From contig DAOPZC010000021.1 in the NCBI GenBank assembly GCA_035353175.1, positions 1 to 61,810 on the forward strand: DNA of 61,810 nucleotides, in the 5' to 3' direction. The translations under genes and the position numbers were made by a program. The notes under the pieces were generated by a model. That model made no database searches and was not told the origin of the DNA. It saw only the letters and a list, made by a program, of their open reading frames with translations. Below, piece by piece: positions 8,409 to 17,833 of the stretch. The stretch comes from DAOPZC01 sp035353175 (GTDB lineage: Bacteria; Verrucomicrobiota; Kiritimatiellia; RFP12; UBA1067). The first letter of the stretch is position 1. Every line of letters begins with the position of its first letter.

Positions 8409-9284
8409 TTAAAGTCCCTTCGCCATCGGATACGGAAGGTCCTTCTGCCGCCAGACGCGGAGATAGTCAATCTCGAACGTCGCGGGCAGATCGGCCGGGG
8501 CAGGCAATCCCACCCAGTCCTTCATGATCTCGCAATCGAACATGATGTAGAGCGCCTGACTGAAATAGTCGTTGTGGCGCGCGAACACCTCTTTACCGTC
8601 CACAAACCACCGCATCTCCGTGGGTGTCCACAGGAAACCGTACACGTGGAAGTCTGCCCAGAAATCGAAGGGCACCTTCTGCTTCGCCGCCTTCTTGGGG
8701 AGCGGCGTTTGCTTGAAATTCGCAATGGACTCGACGTACGGCGTGTAGAACCGATGGACGGTCGTGCAGAATACGCGGTCGAATTCCTGCTTGGCGGGCT
8801 TGCCGAAAAACTCGAAGATGTCAATCTCCTCCGAAAAGCTGCCCTCGCAGTATTTCGCGGGCGGATCAAGCGGGTCATACAGCCAGAAGGCGTTGCACAC
8901 GCTCGCCCGCATCGACTTGCAGCGCGCCTCAAGGTAGCCGTATAAGACACGTTTCTTGCTCTTCACTGACGAGGTCGTAAACAGGTCGTAACCGCGCACT
9001 TTGTTCTCGACCGTGACCTCCTCGGGCTTCTGGGCGCGGGCAGCGAGGCAGAGGCGTCCGTCCTTGACCGTTACGTTCTCGCGCGAAAAATAGCCGGGCT
9101 TGCGCCCGTGCCACTCGGGATTGAAGTCCCACCACTTTGCAGCGTCAAGTTCTGTTCCGTTGAACTCGTCGCTGAACTCCGGCGCGAACGCCCAGCCCTC
9201 GCCCATGGGACAAACCGGCGTCGTATCGCCACGGCAGGAAATTCCGACCAAAACCAAGACGGGGATCCAAATCATTGTGCGCAT
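8409..9284 (-). CDS. Secreted GH16 endo-beta-glycanase
   Basis: 291 residues. A signal peptide leads into a GH16 jelly-roll: FSDEFNGTELDAAKWWDF near the start, and the catalytic line SEEIDIFEFFG with the ExDxxE pattern (nucleophile Glu about 153, Asp 155, acid/base Glu about 158). The later YGFLWTPTEMRWFVDGKEV is the usual GH16 end of the cleft. Such enzymes cleave internal beta-1,3 or beta-1,4 links in laminarin, agars or porphyran; the overall look is closer to the agarase/porphyranase branch than to laminarinases, but this is uncertain. ATG 9284 has AAAAGG 7 nt upstream; an in-frame start at 9362 would reach back into the previous gene. It sits in the middle of the operon. Confidence 0.85.
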   Translation of the reverse strand: MRTMIWIPVLVLVGISCRGDTTPVCPMGEGWAFAPEFSDEFNGTELDAAKWWDFNPEWHGRKPGYFSRENVTVKDGRLCLAARAQKPEEVTVENKVRGYDLFTTSSVKSKKRVLYGYLEARCKSMRASVCNAFWLYDPLDPPAKYCEGSFSEEIDIFEFFGKPAKQEFDRVFCTTVHRFYTPYVESIANFKQTPLPKKAAKQKVPFDFWADFHVYGFLWTPTEMRWFVDGKEVFARHNDYFSQALYIMFDCEIMKDWVGLPAPADLPATFEIDYLRVWRQKDLPYPMAKGL

Positions 9285-9309
9285 ATCCACACCTTTTCGT
9301 TTCACCTCT

Positions 9310-10218
9310 TTAACCGACGCCGAGGCCTCGCAAGTATACGGCACTGGCCTGAAGATCTGCAAGCGAGTCGGGAAAGGAGACCGGCTTGACCACCAGCCAT
9401 TCAGTGCCGTTGCGCATCAGCGCATCGATAATCCGCGGCCAGTCCGCGCGGTCGGATTTCGATCCGACACCGCATTCACCCGGCCGTGTCCCAGCCTCTT
9501 CGAGCGCGGGCATGACGTGAACCGTCGGATTGCGACGCGGATAGCGGTCAAGCCAGTAAACGGGATCACCTCCGCCGAGGACGCAGTTGCCGCAATCGAG
9601 TTCCTGCATCACGAGCGGGGAAAAACGCGGCACCGCGGTAACCTGGCGAAGCGACTCGTTTTTCGGCGAAGGTTCCCAAAGCCATTCCCAGACACTCTTG
9701 CCGTCCAACTTCATCCGGAACTCGTGGTCGTGATTGTGATAGGCGACTGCAATGCCTTCGCGCGCGCAAACTTCCGCCGCGTGGTTGATCACGTTGATCA
9801 AAAGCTGCCAGTCGTTCGGATTCTCTTCGCTGCCCTTGTACCAAGCGATGTTGATGCGGCGACAACCGCACGCTTTGCAGAAGCGGATCGTCTCCGCAAG
9901 CTGCGGCTCGGAGATGTTGTGCGGATATAGCTGCAAGGCGAGAAGCTCGAGTCCTGCTCCGTCGCAAATCGTTTTCAACTCATTCGCGCTGTGCCCATAG
10001 AAGCGTCCCGTCTCGACGCCTTCGTACCCCATCGCCTTCGCAGCCTTGAGCGTGCCGGGGAAGTCTTTCTCGCAAAGGTCTCGGACGGCGAACACCTGGA
10101 AACCGAGTCGAAGACCGGGGCGAGACACCCCGGATACGGATCCGACGCGTCTCGTATCGGCGAATGCGGGCATCAGCGCGGCCGCGCCCATCCCGGCGAT
10201 AAACTTTCTTCTGTTCAT
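9310..10218 (-). CDS. Tat-exported sugar phosphate isomerase/epimerase-like TIM barrel
   Basis: 302 residues. The N-terminus MNRRKFIAGMGAAALMPAFA is a twin-arginine signal, so a folded, probably metal-bound protein is exported. The rest is an AP-endonuclease-2 type TIM barrel (IolE/hydroxypyruvate-isomerase fold), with metal-ligand-like segments YEGVETGRFYG, AYHNHDHEF and VMQELDCGN. The exact reaction is unknown; members act as isomerases, epimerases or dehydratases on sugars and inositols. It starts 4 nt after the upstream stop and ends 25 nt before the GH16 start. An exported isomerase among secreted hydrolases suggests it modifies a released sugar outside the cytoplasm, by inference. Confidence 0.8.
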   Translation of the reverse strand: MNRRKFIAGMGAAALMPAFADTRRVGSVSGVSRPGLRLGFQVFAVRDLCEKDFPGTLKAAKAMGYEGVETGRFYGHSANELKTICDGAGLELLALQLYPHNISEPQLAETIRFCKACGCRRINIAWYKGSEENPNDWQLLINVINHAAEVCAREGIAVAYHNHDHEFRMKLDGKSVWEWLWEPSPKNESLRQVTAVPRFSPLVMQELDCGNCVLGGGDPVYWLDRYPRRNPTVHVMPALEEAGTRPGECGVGSKSDRADWPRIIDALMRNGTEWLVVKPVSFPDSLADLQASAVYLRGLGVG

Positions 10219-10222
10219 TTTC

Positions 10223-11755
10223 TCAGCGAAGCACTTTCATTTCTCCGATCCGATAACGACGTTCGTTGTCATCATGATCAATCGGCAATGCGATCAGCGG
10301 GGTGCCATCGTACCGTCCCACCGAGAGCCACAGCGTATAGACTCCCGGCTCAAGCGTCGGCACACGGTCGGTATTCTTAAGAAAATCAGGCAGGACATGA
10401 AGTTTTTTCATTGAGCCGTAAAGCCAGTCCCCTTCTATTGGGAAACAAGCGGCATTGCCAAAAAACACTTTTGACATGTGTGTCTGCGGTTTGGCTTTGC
10501 CGGGAGCCGCGACTTTCAGCGCCGCAGGATCAAACGTTTCGTCTGAACATACCCACCGGATAGTCCCTGTAGCATCACGCAGTGTCCAAGCAAGCGCGGC
10601 GCTCTCGCGGCACGGAGCCACTCCTGTATTCGCCCATTCGGTTTTTATTTCGCAACGTTCACCGATTCTCACCTGTTCGGGATAGGTGACCGAACGTGGC
10701 ATCAAACGATATCCGAGACGAAGATTGATCTGATTGATCAATGCACGATTGGTGCTCAAATACTCACGGGGAAACCAATGCGCACTCATGTAGGACGCAT
10801 GGTAATCCTCCACACATCGGGGCAGATACTCAGGTTTCCAGTTTCCGCCCGCCTTGGAAATCGCCCAATGTTCGTGCTCGATGATCACGGGTAAGGTGGG
10901 CCAAAAAAGTTGTGCCATATCATCATGCATCCAGGGCGGATCGCTTCGGACGCAAAAAATTGAATCATCGCGCATGGCAATGCCGGCATCACGTGCATAT
11001 TCCATGATCGGATAGGTGACGCCCGGGCCATGTTTGAATCCGGCCACATCATCCGACATGCATAGCTGAGAACGAGTGAAGTGGCGCTTCCAGAGAGCGA
11101 TGTGGGCTTTGGCTATCGCATCGGTCTTCTCCTGTGACAGACACGAGGTGGCGACGGTATGACCCTCGCCCCAAAGCCCGAAAGAACTGATTTCCACCCA
11201 TGCGACCTCTTCGCGTCCATCGTATCGCCGGGCGAAGGCCCTGACAAAGTTCTCGAGCTTGGCCAGAAAGACCGGATCGGAATAGTCCAACGGTTCCATA
11301 CCCAACCCCTTCGGATTGGGGTTGTCCTTGGCCCAAGCGGTGAACCGGAATCCTTTCGCACCGGCGTCGTAAACCCATTTCGGCGTACCGTAAAGATGTC
11401 GGTGATCGCAACACGCAACGCGGAAAGCGATCCGATAACCTTTTGCGGTCCACTGCGAGGCGTAGGAGTCGACGATGTCCCAGCGGAACACTCCCTCTTC
11501 CGGCTCCAAGTCACTCCAATACATTTTGAAATACACGGTGGTCAGTCCCGGAAACTCATCCACCGTATCGCTCGCCTTGAGATGTGCTCCGTACGCCCAC
11601 AGCCGATTGCCGTAGACATAATGCACCCACCCCATACCGGGGTTCTTCAGCCCCTTTCCGTTATCCGAAAAACTAACCGTTTCAGCGCCGGATACCGCCG
11701 CCGCAGAGACCAACAACATCACGCCTGACCATCTCGCCCAAGCTCTTGCCGCCAT
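10223..11755 (-). CDS. Secreted GH42-like/DUF4832-type putative glycoside hydrolase
   Basis: 510 residues with a signal peptide (ending VSAAAVSGAE). The domain opens with NPGMGWVHYVYGN, a pattern seen in DUF4874/DUF4832 proteins. A TIM-barrel-like region has YFKMYWSDLEPEEGVFRWD, typical of GH42/GH-A clan chemistry, and VAWVEISSFGLWGEGH, where a Glu could be the acid/base. A C-terminal beta-sandwich (DUF4832-like) follows, about residues 350-510. Substrate unknown. ATG 11755 is preceded by AAGGAAGGAG. The 111-bp gap from the DUF5107 gene above could hold a weak internal promoter, but none is clear. Confidence 0.6.
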   Translation of the reverse strand: MAARAWARWSGVMLLVSAAAVSGAETVSFSDNGKGLKNPGMGWVHYVYGNRLWAYGAHLKASDTVDEFPGLTTVYFKMYWSDLEPEEGVFRWDIVDSYASQWTAKGYRIAFRVACCDHRHLYGTPKWVYDAGAKGFRFTAWAKDNPNPKGLGMEPLDYSDPVFLAKLENFVRAFARRYDGREEVAWVEISSFGLWGEGHTVATSCLSQEKTDAIAKAHIALWKRHFTRSQLCMSDDVAGFKHGPGVTYPIMEYARDAGIAMRDDSIFCVRSDPPWMHDDMAQLFWPTLPVIIEHEHWAISKAGGNWKPEYLPRCVEDYHASYMSAHWFPREYLSTNRALINQINLRLGYRLMPRSVTYPEQVRIGERCEIKTEWANTGVAPCRESAALAWTLRDATGTIRWVCSDETFDPAALKVAAPGKAKPQTHMSKVFFGNAACFPIEGDWLYGSMKKLHVLPDFLKNTDRVPTLEPGVYTLWLSVGRYDGTPLIALPIDHDDNERRYRIGEMKVLR

Positions 11756-11866
11756 CTCTGCTCCTTCCTTCCCCCGTTAACGTCCGCTTCGAACCATGCC
11801 AAACGTAGTTCGAGACAATCTGGGTGAAACTCGTCGTCAGCGGTTCATCCCGCAGTACGCTACGTT

Positions 11867-14800
11867 TCAGAGCTTTCCCGACATCTCCTTCGCCCAAATC
11901 ATGGCGGGGCGCTCCTTCAGCGCCTGACCGAACAGCTTTTTCGCTTCGGCCGTATTGCCTTCCGCCCGGGCAACCAGCCCGCGGAGATACAGCGCCTGGG
12001 CGGTCCTGAAGCCGACGCGCTCCGCCGGCGTGTTCGAACCGCCGAACTTGGCGTACGCATCGATCACCCGGGGGAGCGGCTTTTCGAGTGTGGCAATACC
12101 CTTCTTGAGCTCCTCCATCTGCGCGGCGGCCTCGACGGACTTCCCAAGTTCGGTGAGAGCGAGGAACCGATAGTAGTTCATCTCGCCCGGCGCCACCCAA
12201 CCCTTGAGCGCCTTCTCGAGTTCGGCTCTGTAACCGCCTTCATCGCCCTGTGCCTTGCGGCACTGCGCCAGGCAGTAACGCACCTTGGGCTCAGTACCAG
12301 CGTCTCCCGGACGCCCCGCCTGCAGATTTGAGGGATACGTGAGAGCCGTTTCAAAGTCCTTCTGCGCAGCACTGAAATCCTTTGTAGCCATCTTTTGCAT
12401 GCCACGCAACAACAGCGCGTCCACGAACGGCGCGAGCAGTCCTTCGCCGCCCTCCCATACGTGGAAGCGGCGCGAGGTCAGGATCTTAAGCGACTCGTCG
12501 TAATTTCCCGCCTCATTGAAGAGGTACGCCATGCGCAGGATGCAGGCGTCATACTTCTCTGCCGTCGCGCGGTAGGTCTTCATCGCGGCGAGCCGCTCCG
12601 CCGTGCCGACGCCGAGTTTCTCGGCGATCTTGTCCATCTCCTCGAGGGCGCGGAAATTGCCGGGGTCTGCGGCGAGGGCGCGCGTATAATACTCGTACGC
12701 CTCACGCGAAGGTACGCCCGAGGGCACGCCCGTGTTCGTGAAATACGACCCGGAATGCACGAACCCGAACCCGATATTGCGAAGCGCGAGGGCGTGCTTC
12801 GGGTTGAGAGCCGCAGCCTTCTTCCAACTGGCGAGAGCCGCCTCCTTGAGATCCCAGTTCCACTCCACGTTGCCGAGGTAATACCACGTGTTGGCGCACT
12901 CGGGGCTGAGCGTCGCGGCGTGTTTCAGCACCGCGTACTCCTCGTGGCGGTTGGGAAAACAATAGTCCGTGGCCTGCGCGGCGGCCGCCGCGTAAAGTTT
13001 TATCGCCCTGTCCGTGTCGCCCTTCATCGCAGCGGCATAACCGGCGAAGTAGGCGAAAAGCGGACACTTGTACGAAGCGCACGCGGCCACGGTGTCCTTC
13101 AGCAGAACCTCGCCCTCCGTCGCGTAGGGCTTTTCGTCGGCAGCGATGGCGTCCGCCTGGCGGGAGAGCTCAGCCACTTCATCCCAGGCGCCGATGCCCC
13201 AATAGTCGCACACGGTTTCGAGCAGTTGCTGCGCCTTGAGGCCGCGGTTCCTTCCCGCGTTCACCACGGCATGCTTGCCGCCGCTCTTGAGGAACGCCAG
13301 CTCGGCGATGCCCCAGGAATCGAGCGCGTCACAGGCTTCCGCCGTGCGAAGGGACTCAGCCGCGGGTTTCTGATGGCCGAGTTTACGGCGAATGTACGCT
13401 TTAAGAACATGGAGTTTGGCCGATTTCGCGTCGCGGCCCAGCGCATCGTCCACGCGGGCGAGAGCCTCCTGCCAATCGCTCTTCAAACAGGCGAGCCGGG
13501 CAAGCTCGACGTAAGCCGGGCGGGAGAGCGTCGCACGCCAGGTGACGCGCCAGAACAGGTCTTCGGACTCCTTCAGCTTGGCGGCCATCTCGACCGGGTC
13601 TGACGAAAGACGTGCCTGCTCCTCGAGGACAAGCGCCAGCAGATATTCGGGCTCGGCGTCTTTGGCACGGGTGTAGTTGCGGGTGACACGGGCAACGGCC
13701 GCGCGCAGGCACGTTTCGGCTTTCGCGTATTCGCCGTTCTTCGCGAGGCGGATGCCCAAGGCGACATTCGCCGCCGAATAGGAGGTGTCCAGCTTGAGCG
13801 CCTGTTCGTAATACGGTACGGGGTCGATGAGACCGTTGTGGAACTGGTCAAGACGCAGCCCCGTCAGATAGAGCTCCTCGGCGCTCGCGTAGTCCGCAGG
13901 CGGCTTCGGGTTCACCACCTTGGGCGGCAACGGGTCGTGCGGATCCTCCGGAACGGGTGTGTAGGCCAAGATGACCTCGCCTTCCTTGTCAAGCAGACGG
14001 CCGGTCAGCGCCTGGTCCTTGACGTCTGCGGACACCTTAACCGTCTTACACCACGGCGTATTCGGATCAATCGCGACTTTCTGATCCGCAAAGACGGGCT
14101 TGCCGTTTTCGAGTAGCTCCACGGTACACCCCCTCAAGGCACGCGTGGAATGGAAGCCGAGCAGGACCTCGTCCTTCTTCTCCTGCCGTTCAAGGTTCAC
14201 GGCCCCGTCGATCGTGACATTCTTAACGCCACCGATCCCCTTCACCGGAAACCAGTACTGTTTAACGATACGCGTCTCATAGGGATCGATCCAACTGTAG
14301 TCCGGTTGGTTGTCACTCCAACACCCCACCATGAGCTCGAGGTACGGGCCGTCCTTGTCCGTGAGCACGGTGTCCCATACGTGCGCCTCGGGGAAGTTGC
14401 CCCAGAGAAAGAACTTCTTTCCCACCGTGATGTGGCGGTTGGAGACATGCGCCGTGCCGGCGTTCTTCTTGTGGTCGTAACCCGCAATCCAGTCGTTCTC
14501 CGGGTCCATCGCAAAGATGGAACGCGACTCGGCGGTGAAGTTCTTCCACCAGGAAAGGTCGATCGTGCCCTCCGCATCATCGGCGTACTTGGAGCGCTGG
14601 GACGGGATCCACGAATGGTCCACCGACTTCGGGCCGATCGGAAAGGAGGTCCAGAAGTTCTTGTGGTGGTCGAAGCCGAGGTGGCAGGACGGCGGAAAGA
14701 GAACCTGGTAGTCGTCGCCGCAGTGCACGGAGACATTGGCCCAGTAGATCATGGACTCGATATAGGGGCCTCGGTTCATGAACTTATTCTCGGCTTGCAG

Positions 14801-15370
14801 GACGGCACGGTCCGGCAGCAGCGAGAGGCCGATCGTCCATTTGAGGCGGCGGCGGAGTTCGGTCTCTCCGATCCAGATCGTCTTGGAACCGTCTTCATTG
14901 GACGCCAACTTCCAGTCGATCGGCATCGCGCTCGTCGCGCGGTGGTGGTGCGGAAAGTTCCATTCCACGCCGCCGGAAATCCAGGCGCCGAGCATGCCTA
15001 TCAGCGCGGGTTTAATGACGTGCTGCCGGTAGAAAGTCTCGAAGCCGGTCTGCTTATCCGTGAAGTTCAGCAAGTGGCCGCCGTGCTCGGGCAGGAGGCC
15101 CATCTGCAGCCAATCGTTCTCAAGGGTGAGGCACTTGTAGGTCTCATCCTTCTTCACGTCGTGCAGCACGTCCTGCATGGGATATGGATACACGCGCCCC
15201 TGAGCGCCCTGGTAGACGCGGCCGGTGTAGAACACCGGTGTTTTGTCATACCCTCCCGGCGCATACGTGGGCAACGTGACGGTCGTCTCTGCTATCTTCA
15301 CTCCGGCGAAATTCAGGGACGCAAATGAACAGAATCCAAGCACCACCCACGACGTACCCATTCGTTGCAT
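11867..15370 (-). CDS. Secreted DUF5107 domain protein with long TPR array
   Basis: 1,167 residues with a signal peptide. Residues about 30-430 form a DUF5107-type beta-sandwich rich in Trp and His (GGVEWNFPHHHR, VSNRHITVGKKFFLWG, WSDNQPDYSWIDPYETR), resembling galactose-mutarotase-like folds. From about 500 to the end there are many tetratricopeptide helices (for example YYLGNVEWNWDLKEAALASW). The ATG at 15370 follows GGGAGGG; the frame is open further upstream but those residues do not look like a signal sequence. It is the first gene of the long glycan operon. Its promoter carries the paired TTGCGCAA sites shared with the operon at 30830. Function unknown: glycan binding or an unclassified carbohydrate-active enzyme combined with a protein scaffold is a guess. 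Confidence 0.75.
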   Translation of the reverse strand: MQRMGTSWVVLGFCSFASLNFAGVKIAETTVTLPTYAPGGYDKTPVFYTGRVYQGAQGRVYPYPMQDVLHDVKKDETYKCLTLENDWLQMGLLPEHGGHLLNFTDKQTGFETFYRQHVIKPALIGMLGAWISGGVEWNFPHHHRATSAMPIDWKLASNEDGSKTIWIGETELRRRLKWTIGLSLLPDRAVLQAENKFMNRGPYIESMIYWANVSVHCGDDYQVLFPPSCHLGFDHHKNFWTSFPIGPKSVDHSWIPSQRSKYADDAEGTIDLSWWKNFTAESRSIFAMDPENDWIAGYDHKKNAGTAHVSNRHITVGKKFFLWGNFPEAHVWDTVLTDKDGPYLELMVGCWSDNQPDYSWIDPYETRIVKQYWFPVKGIGGVKNVTIDGAVNLERQEKKDEVLLGFHSTRALRGCTVELLENGKPVFADQKVAIDPNTPWCKTVKVSADVKDQALTGRLLDKEGEVILAYTPVPEDPHDPLPPKVVNPKPPADYASAEELYLTGLRLDQFHNGLIDPVPYYEQALKLDTSYSAANVALGIRLAKNGEYAKAETCLRAAVARVTRNYTRAKDAEPEYLLALVLEEQARLSSDPVEMAAKLKESEDLFWRVTWRATLSRPAYVELARLACLKSDWQEALARVDDALGRDAKSAKLHVLKAYIRRKLGHQKPAAESLRTAEACDALDSWGIAELAFLKSGGKHAVVNAGRNRGLKAQQLLETVCDYWGIGAWDEVAELSRQADAIAADEKPYATEGEVLLKDTVAACASYKCPLFAYFAGYAAAMKGDTDRAIKLYAAAAAQATDYCFPNRHEEYAVLKHAATLSPECANTWYYLGNVEWNWDLKEAALASWKKAAALNPKHALALRNIGFGFVHSGSYFTNTGVPSGVPSREAYEYYTRALAADPGNFRALEEMDKIAEKLGVGTAERLAAMKTYRATAEKYDACILRMAYLFNEAGNYDESLKILTSRRFHVWEGGEGLLAPFVDALLLRGMQKMATKDFSAAQKDFETALTYPSNLQAGRPGDAGTEPKVRYCLAQCRKAQGDEGGYRAELEKALKGWVAPGEMNYYRFLALTELGKSVEAAAQMEELKKGIATLEKPLPRVIDAYAKFGGSNTPAERVGFRTAQALYLRGLVARAEGNTAEAKKLFGQALKERPAMIWAKEMSGKL

Positions 15371-15407
15371 AACGCCCACCCTCCCTTTCCAAACCGTAAT
15401 GGTGATC

Positions 15408-15474
15408 AGCGTAGCGCAGGAGGTCAACGGAAACAATGTCCTATTGCGCAAAATCAACCGAACCTTTTGCGCAA
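15408..15474 (-). promoter_or_regulatory. Promoter with paired TTGCGCAA operators ahead of the DUF5107 operon
   Basis: On the minus strand: TTGCGCAA at 15467-15474 and 15444-15451 (23-bp spacing), then -35 TTGTTT at 15431-15436, a 17-bp spacer and -10 TACGCT at 15408-15413, 38 bp before the ATG at 15370. The same arrangement, including the conserved GGACATTGTTT block, occurs at 30889-30955. Paired sites abutting the -35 box fit activation by an AraC/XylR-type protein. The promoter reading is inference from the shared pattern. Confidence 0.65.
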
Positions 15475-15490
15475 ACCGCCGCAGGCGATC

Positions 15491-17752
15491 TCACTGACAG
15501 GACATGGGCGCCGCTGTACTGACGGCCTCGGCGAAAGTATAAACCCGGCGGAAGTCTGCGGCGTCTTTGAACTTCAGATCACGCCGTCCCCAATAGCTTC
15601 CATAGTATTGGCAATTGGTGTCGATCCAGTTCGCGAGCCGCAGGAATTCAGCAGGCGTCAGTCGGGCGGCCACCGCCATGTGTTTAGCCGACAATTTTTC
15701 AGCCCGGGCCCGCTGAGCCGCATCCGTCAGCGCGATGCGGCCACCGCTGAACATCGCAGCCAGCACACTCGTGCGCGCGCCAAGCGAGCCGGCAGGCAGA
15801 TATTCCACGTTCCCCGTTTTAGGATGGTTCTCGCCGATGACCAGCCCCAGCAGGCCCCGGTCACGAGATCCCTGTCGGCGTTCGGGAACAAGCGATTCGT
15901 AAGACACGCAGAACTTGCGTGTCGGCGTGCCGCGCAGGTCGAGATTCCCGGCCAGCGACTCGCCGTTGCCATGGCACGAGACGCAAAGCCGGTCGAAGAT
16001 CGGCTGGACATCCGTCGGGTAATGAAGCGTCCGCTGTGCGCAATCCTCGCCCGGCTGCGGCAGCGGGCGCGAAGGATCGCGGGAAAAAGCCGACGGTTTC
16101 CCCTTCTCCGTTCCATATGAAATCCCATTTTGGCGCATCGCGCTTTCGGGAGTCTCGTGACAGCCGATGCAGGCCCGTATCTCGCCCGGCCGGTAATTCA
16201 CGAACGTCCGCTCGGTTTGCAGCGCGAGGTAGTCGCCATCCAAGGCTTGCAACATGATGTTGGCGTCGGCCGGAACCACGAAGTGAGCGGAACCGTCCGC
16301 CTCAACCGGCACAACGCCGCGCTGGACCTTGAGCGCCAGATGCGTGTCTTTGGAAATCACGATATGCTGCTGGTCATACTCGTCGGCGTTGCCCTTGCAC
16401 TGCGCGGCCCAGGGACGCGGAATCTGCTCAAGGATCCGGATGTACCTGACCGCGCCACGCGGCACGCCTTCGAGGCCATGATAGATGTCAGCCACCATAC
16501 ACACCGCCTCATGGCGGTTCGCAAGTTCCATATTCACGGGCGAAACCGACACGGGCGGAACAGGCCGCGGACGCAGAGGCATGGGGCGCCAGCAGGAAAT
16601 GGCGGGATCGCGGTAGAACTCGCGGACCGCACCGCGTTCGTCGAGCAGGTAGAGGCCATATCCGACCGGGTTCGTCCACACCGAGCCCGCCGGTTTGTGC
16701 GAAACCAGAAATAGCGAGGCCGAAAGCGGGTAGACGTCCGCGAACAGAGGCCCCGCGCCGTTTTTGTCTTTTGCCCATGTCCCGTCCGAGCCGAGAAAAT
16801 GGAACCCGCCCTCGTCCCGGATGTCGACGTACGGAGTCATCCACGACATCGGCGCGCGCGTACGGATGGATTTGCTGAGGTCCAGACGGATCACGGTCCC
16901 CACGTTATTATTCGGGTAGTGCGGGACCCCCATGACCACATAACCGTGAGACTGCCCCGGAATCACGCGGCCGAAACTGAGGGTCGGCGGCAGCGCGATG
17001 TCGTTGCCGAAGACCTCAACGGACGCCGTTCCGTCAGGCCGCATCGCCCACAGGCCTTTCACGCTCACCGCGCCTTTGTCGACATACTCCCAACGCGTGT
17101 AGAGAATGCGGCCGTCTGGAAGCAGGGAGGGGCCGCTTTCGCTGAGCGCGCTGTTGCTCAGCTTCGTCAGGCCCTTGCCGTCGCGGTCCATGCGGTACAG
17201 CACCGTCGTCGTGAAGTTGTCGGACGGGTCACAAAGCACCCCGTACTGACAACGCGTCGAAATGAAAACGATGCCGCCGTCCGGCAGGTAACAGGGGCAC
17301 AAATCATCCGTTCCGTGGTGATACCCCTGATCCTTTCGATAAGCACGGCTCAATTCGGCATCGTCGGCCTGAGGGAAAGTCAGCTGGCGCAACCCCGTTC
17401 CATCCGCATTGACCTCATAAATGCGGTAGCCGTCCTGCGGGCCCTTTTTCCACGCGAAAACCACACGCTTCGCATCGAAAGAAAGGTCGTACCGCTCAAA
17501 TACGCCAGACGAAAGCTGCGGCACCAGCTCGCGAACCTGACGCGACTTCAGATCGAGGGCACACAGGTTGCCGCCGGGCATCCAAGTGCTGTTGATGAAT
17601 TCGGTATAATAATGATTAGAGTTGTATGAAAACCGTTTTACAAAAAGGATCTGGCCGACGTCCGCCGGCATCGCCGGTGCCGCCATGCCCCGACCAGCGA
17701 GTCCCCCCACAATAACGACGCACGCTTTCAAGACAAACCATTTGTTATTCAT
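15491..17752 (-). CDS. Secreted diheme c-type cytochrome with TolB-like propeller, HzsA-related
   Basis: 753 residues with a signal peptide (ending GLAGRGMAAPA). A beta-propeller of TolB/hydrazine-synthase-alpha type fills most of the protein (VNADGTGLRQLTFPQ, MDRDGKGLTKLSNSALSESGPSLLPDGRILYTRWEY). Two haem-binding motifs follow, CIGCH at about 528-532 and CVSCH at about 590-594. The C-terminus holds a short cytochrome-like helical region. PVC genomes carry many such HzsA-like proteins of unknown role; this one need not make hydrazine. It diverges from XylR paralogue 1 (17834) across 81 bp. ATG 17752 lacks a strong ribosome site; the longer frame to 17812 has no better one. Confidence 0.75.
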   Translation of the reverse strand: MNNKWFVLKACVVIVGGLAGRGMAAPAMPADVGQILFVKRFSYNSNHYYTEFINSTWMPGGNLCALDLKSRQVRELVPQLSSGVFERYDLSFDAKRVVFAWKKGPQDGYRIYEVNADGTGLRQLTFPQADDAELSRAYRKDQGYHHGTDDLCPCYLPDGGIVFISTRCQYGVLCDPSDNFTTTVLYRMDRDGKGLTKLSNSALSESGPSLLPDGRILYTRWEYVDKGAVSVKGLWAMRPDGTASVEVFGNDIALPPTLSFGRVIPGQSHGYVVMGVPHYPNNNVGTVIRLDLSKSIRTRAPMSWMTPYVDIRDEGGFHFLGSDGTWAKDKNGAGPLFADVYPLSASLFLVSHKPAGSVWTNPVGYGLYLLDERGAVREFYRDPAISCWRPMPLRPRPVPPVSVSPVNMELANRHEAVCMVADIYHGLEGVPRGAVRYIRILEQIPRPWAAQCKGNADEYDQQHIVISKDTHLALKVQRGVVPVEADGSAHFVVPADANIMLQALDGDYLALQTERTFVNYRPGEIRACIGCHETPESAMRQNGISYGTEKGKPSAFSRDPSRPLPQPGEDCAQRTLHYPTDVQPIFDRLCVSCHGNGESLAGNLDLRGTPTRKFCVSYESLVPERRQGSRDRGLLGLVIGENHPKTGNVEYLPAGSLGARTSVLAAMFSGGRIALTDAAQRARAEKLSAKHMAVAARLTPAEFLRLANWIDTNCQYYGSYWGRRDLKFKDAADFRRVYTFAEAVSTAAPMSCQ

Positions 17753-17833
17753 AGCATCACGCTCACTCAAGGCAACGATTAGAGATTTTTCCGTATAATA
17801 TAACACTCCCATCCATTATGCTATTCTTTCCAT
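17753..17833. promoter_or_regulatory. Divergent promoter region between the HzsA-like and XylR1 genes
   Basis: 81 bp between two divergent starts. It is AT-rich and contains TATAAT at 17794-17799 (plus strand), with an overlapping TATATT/TATTAT on the other strand. No convincing -35 pairs with either, and the TTGCGCAA motif of the two catabolic promoters is absent, so XylR1 may use a different site or act elsewhere. Confidence 0.35.

Noticed and set aside
12395..15328. Two long plus-strand open frames opposite the DUF5107-TPR gene
   Set aside because: Shadows of the coding strand; the TPR periodicity and the DUF5107 pattern are only on the minus strand.
15491..17752. True hydrazine synthase subunit
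   Set aside because: No beta/gamma subunit genes or other anammox genes are present; PVC genomes carry many HzsA-like proteins outside that pathway.
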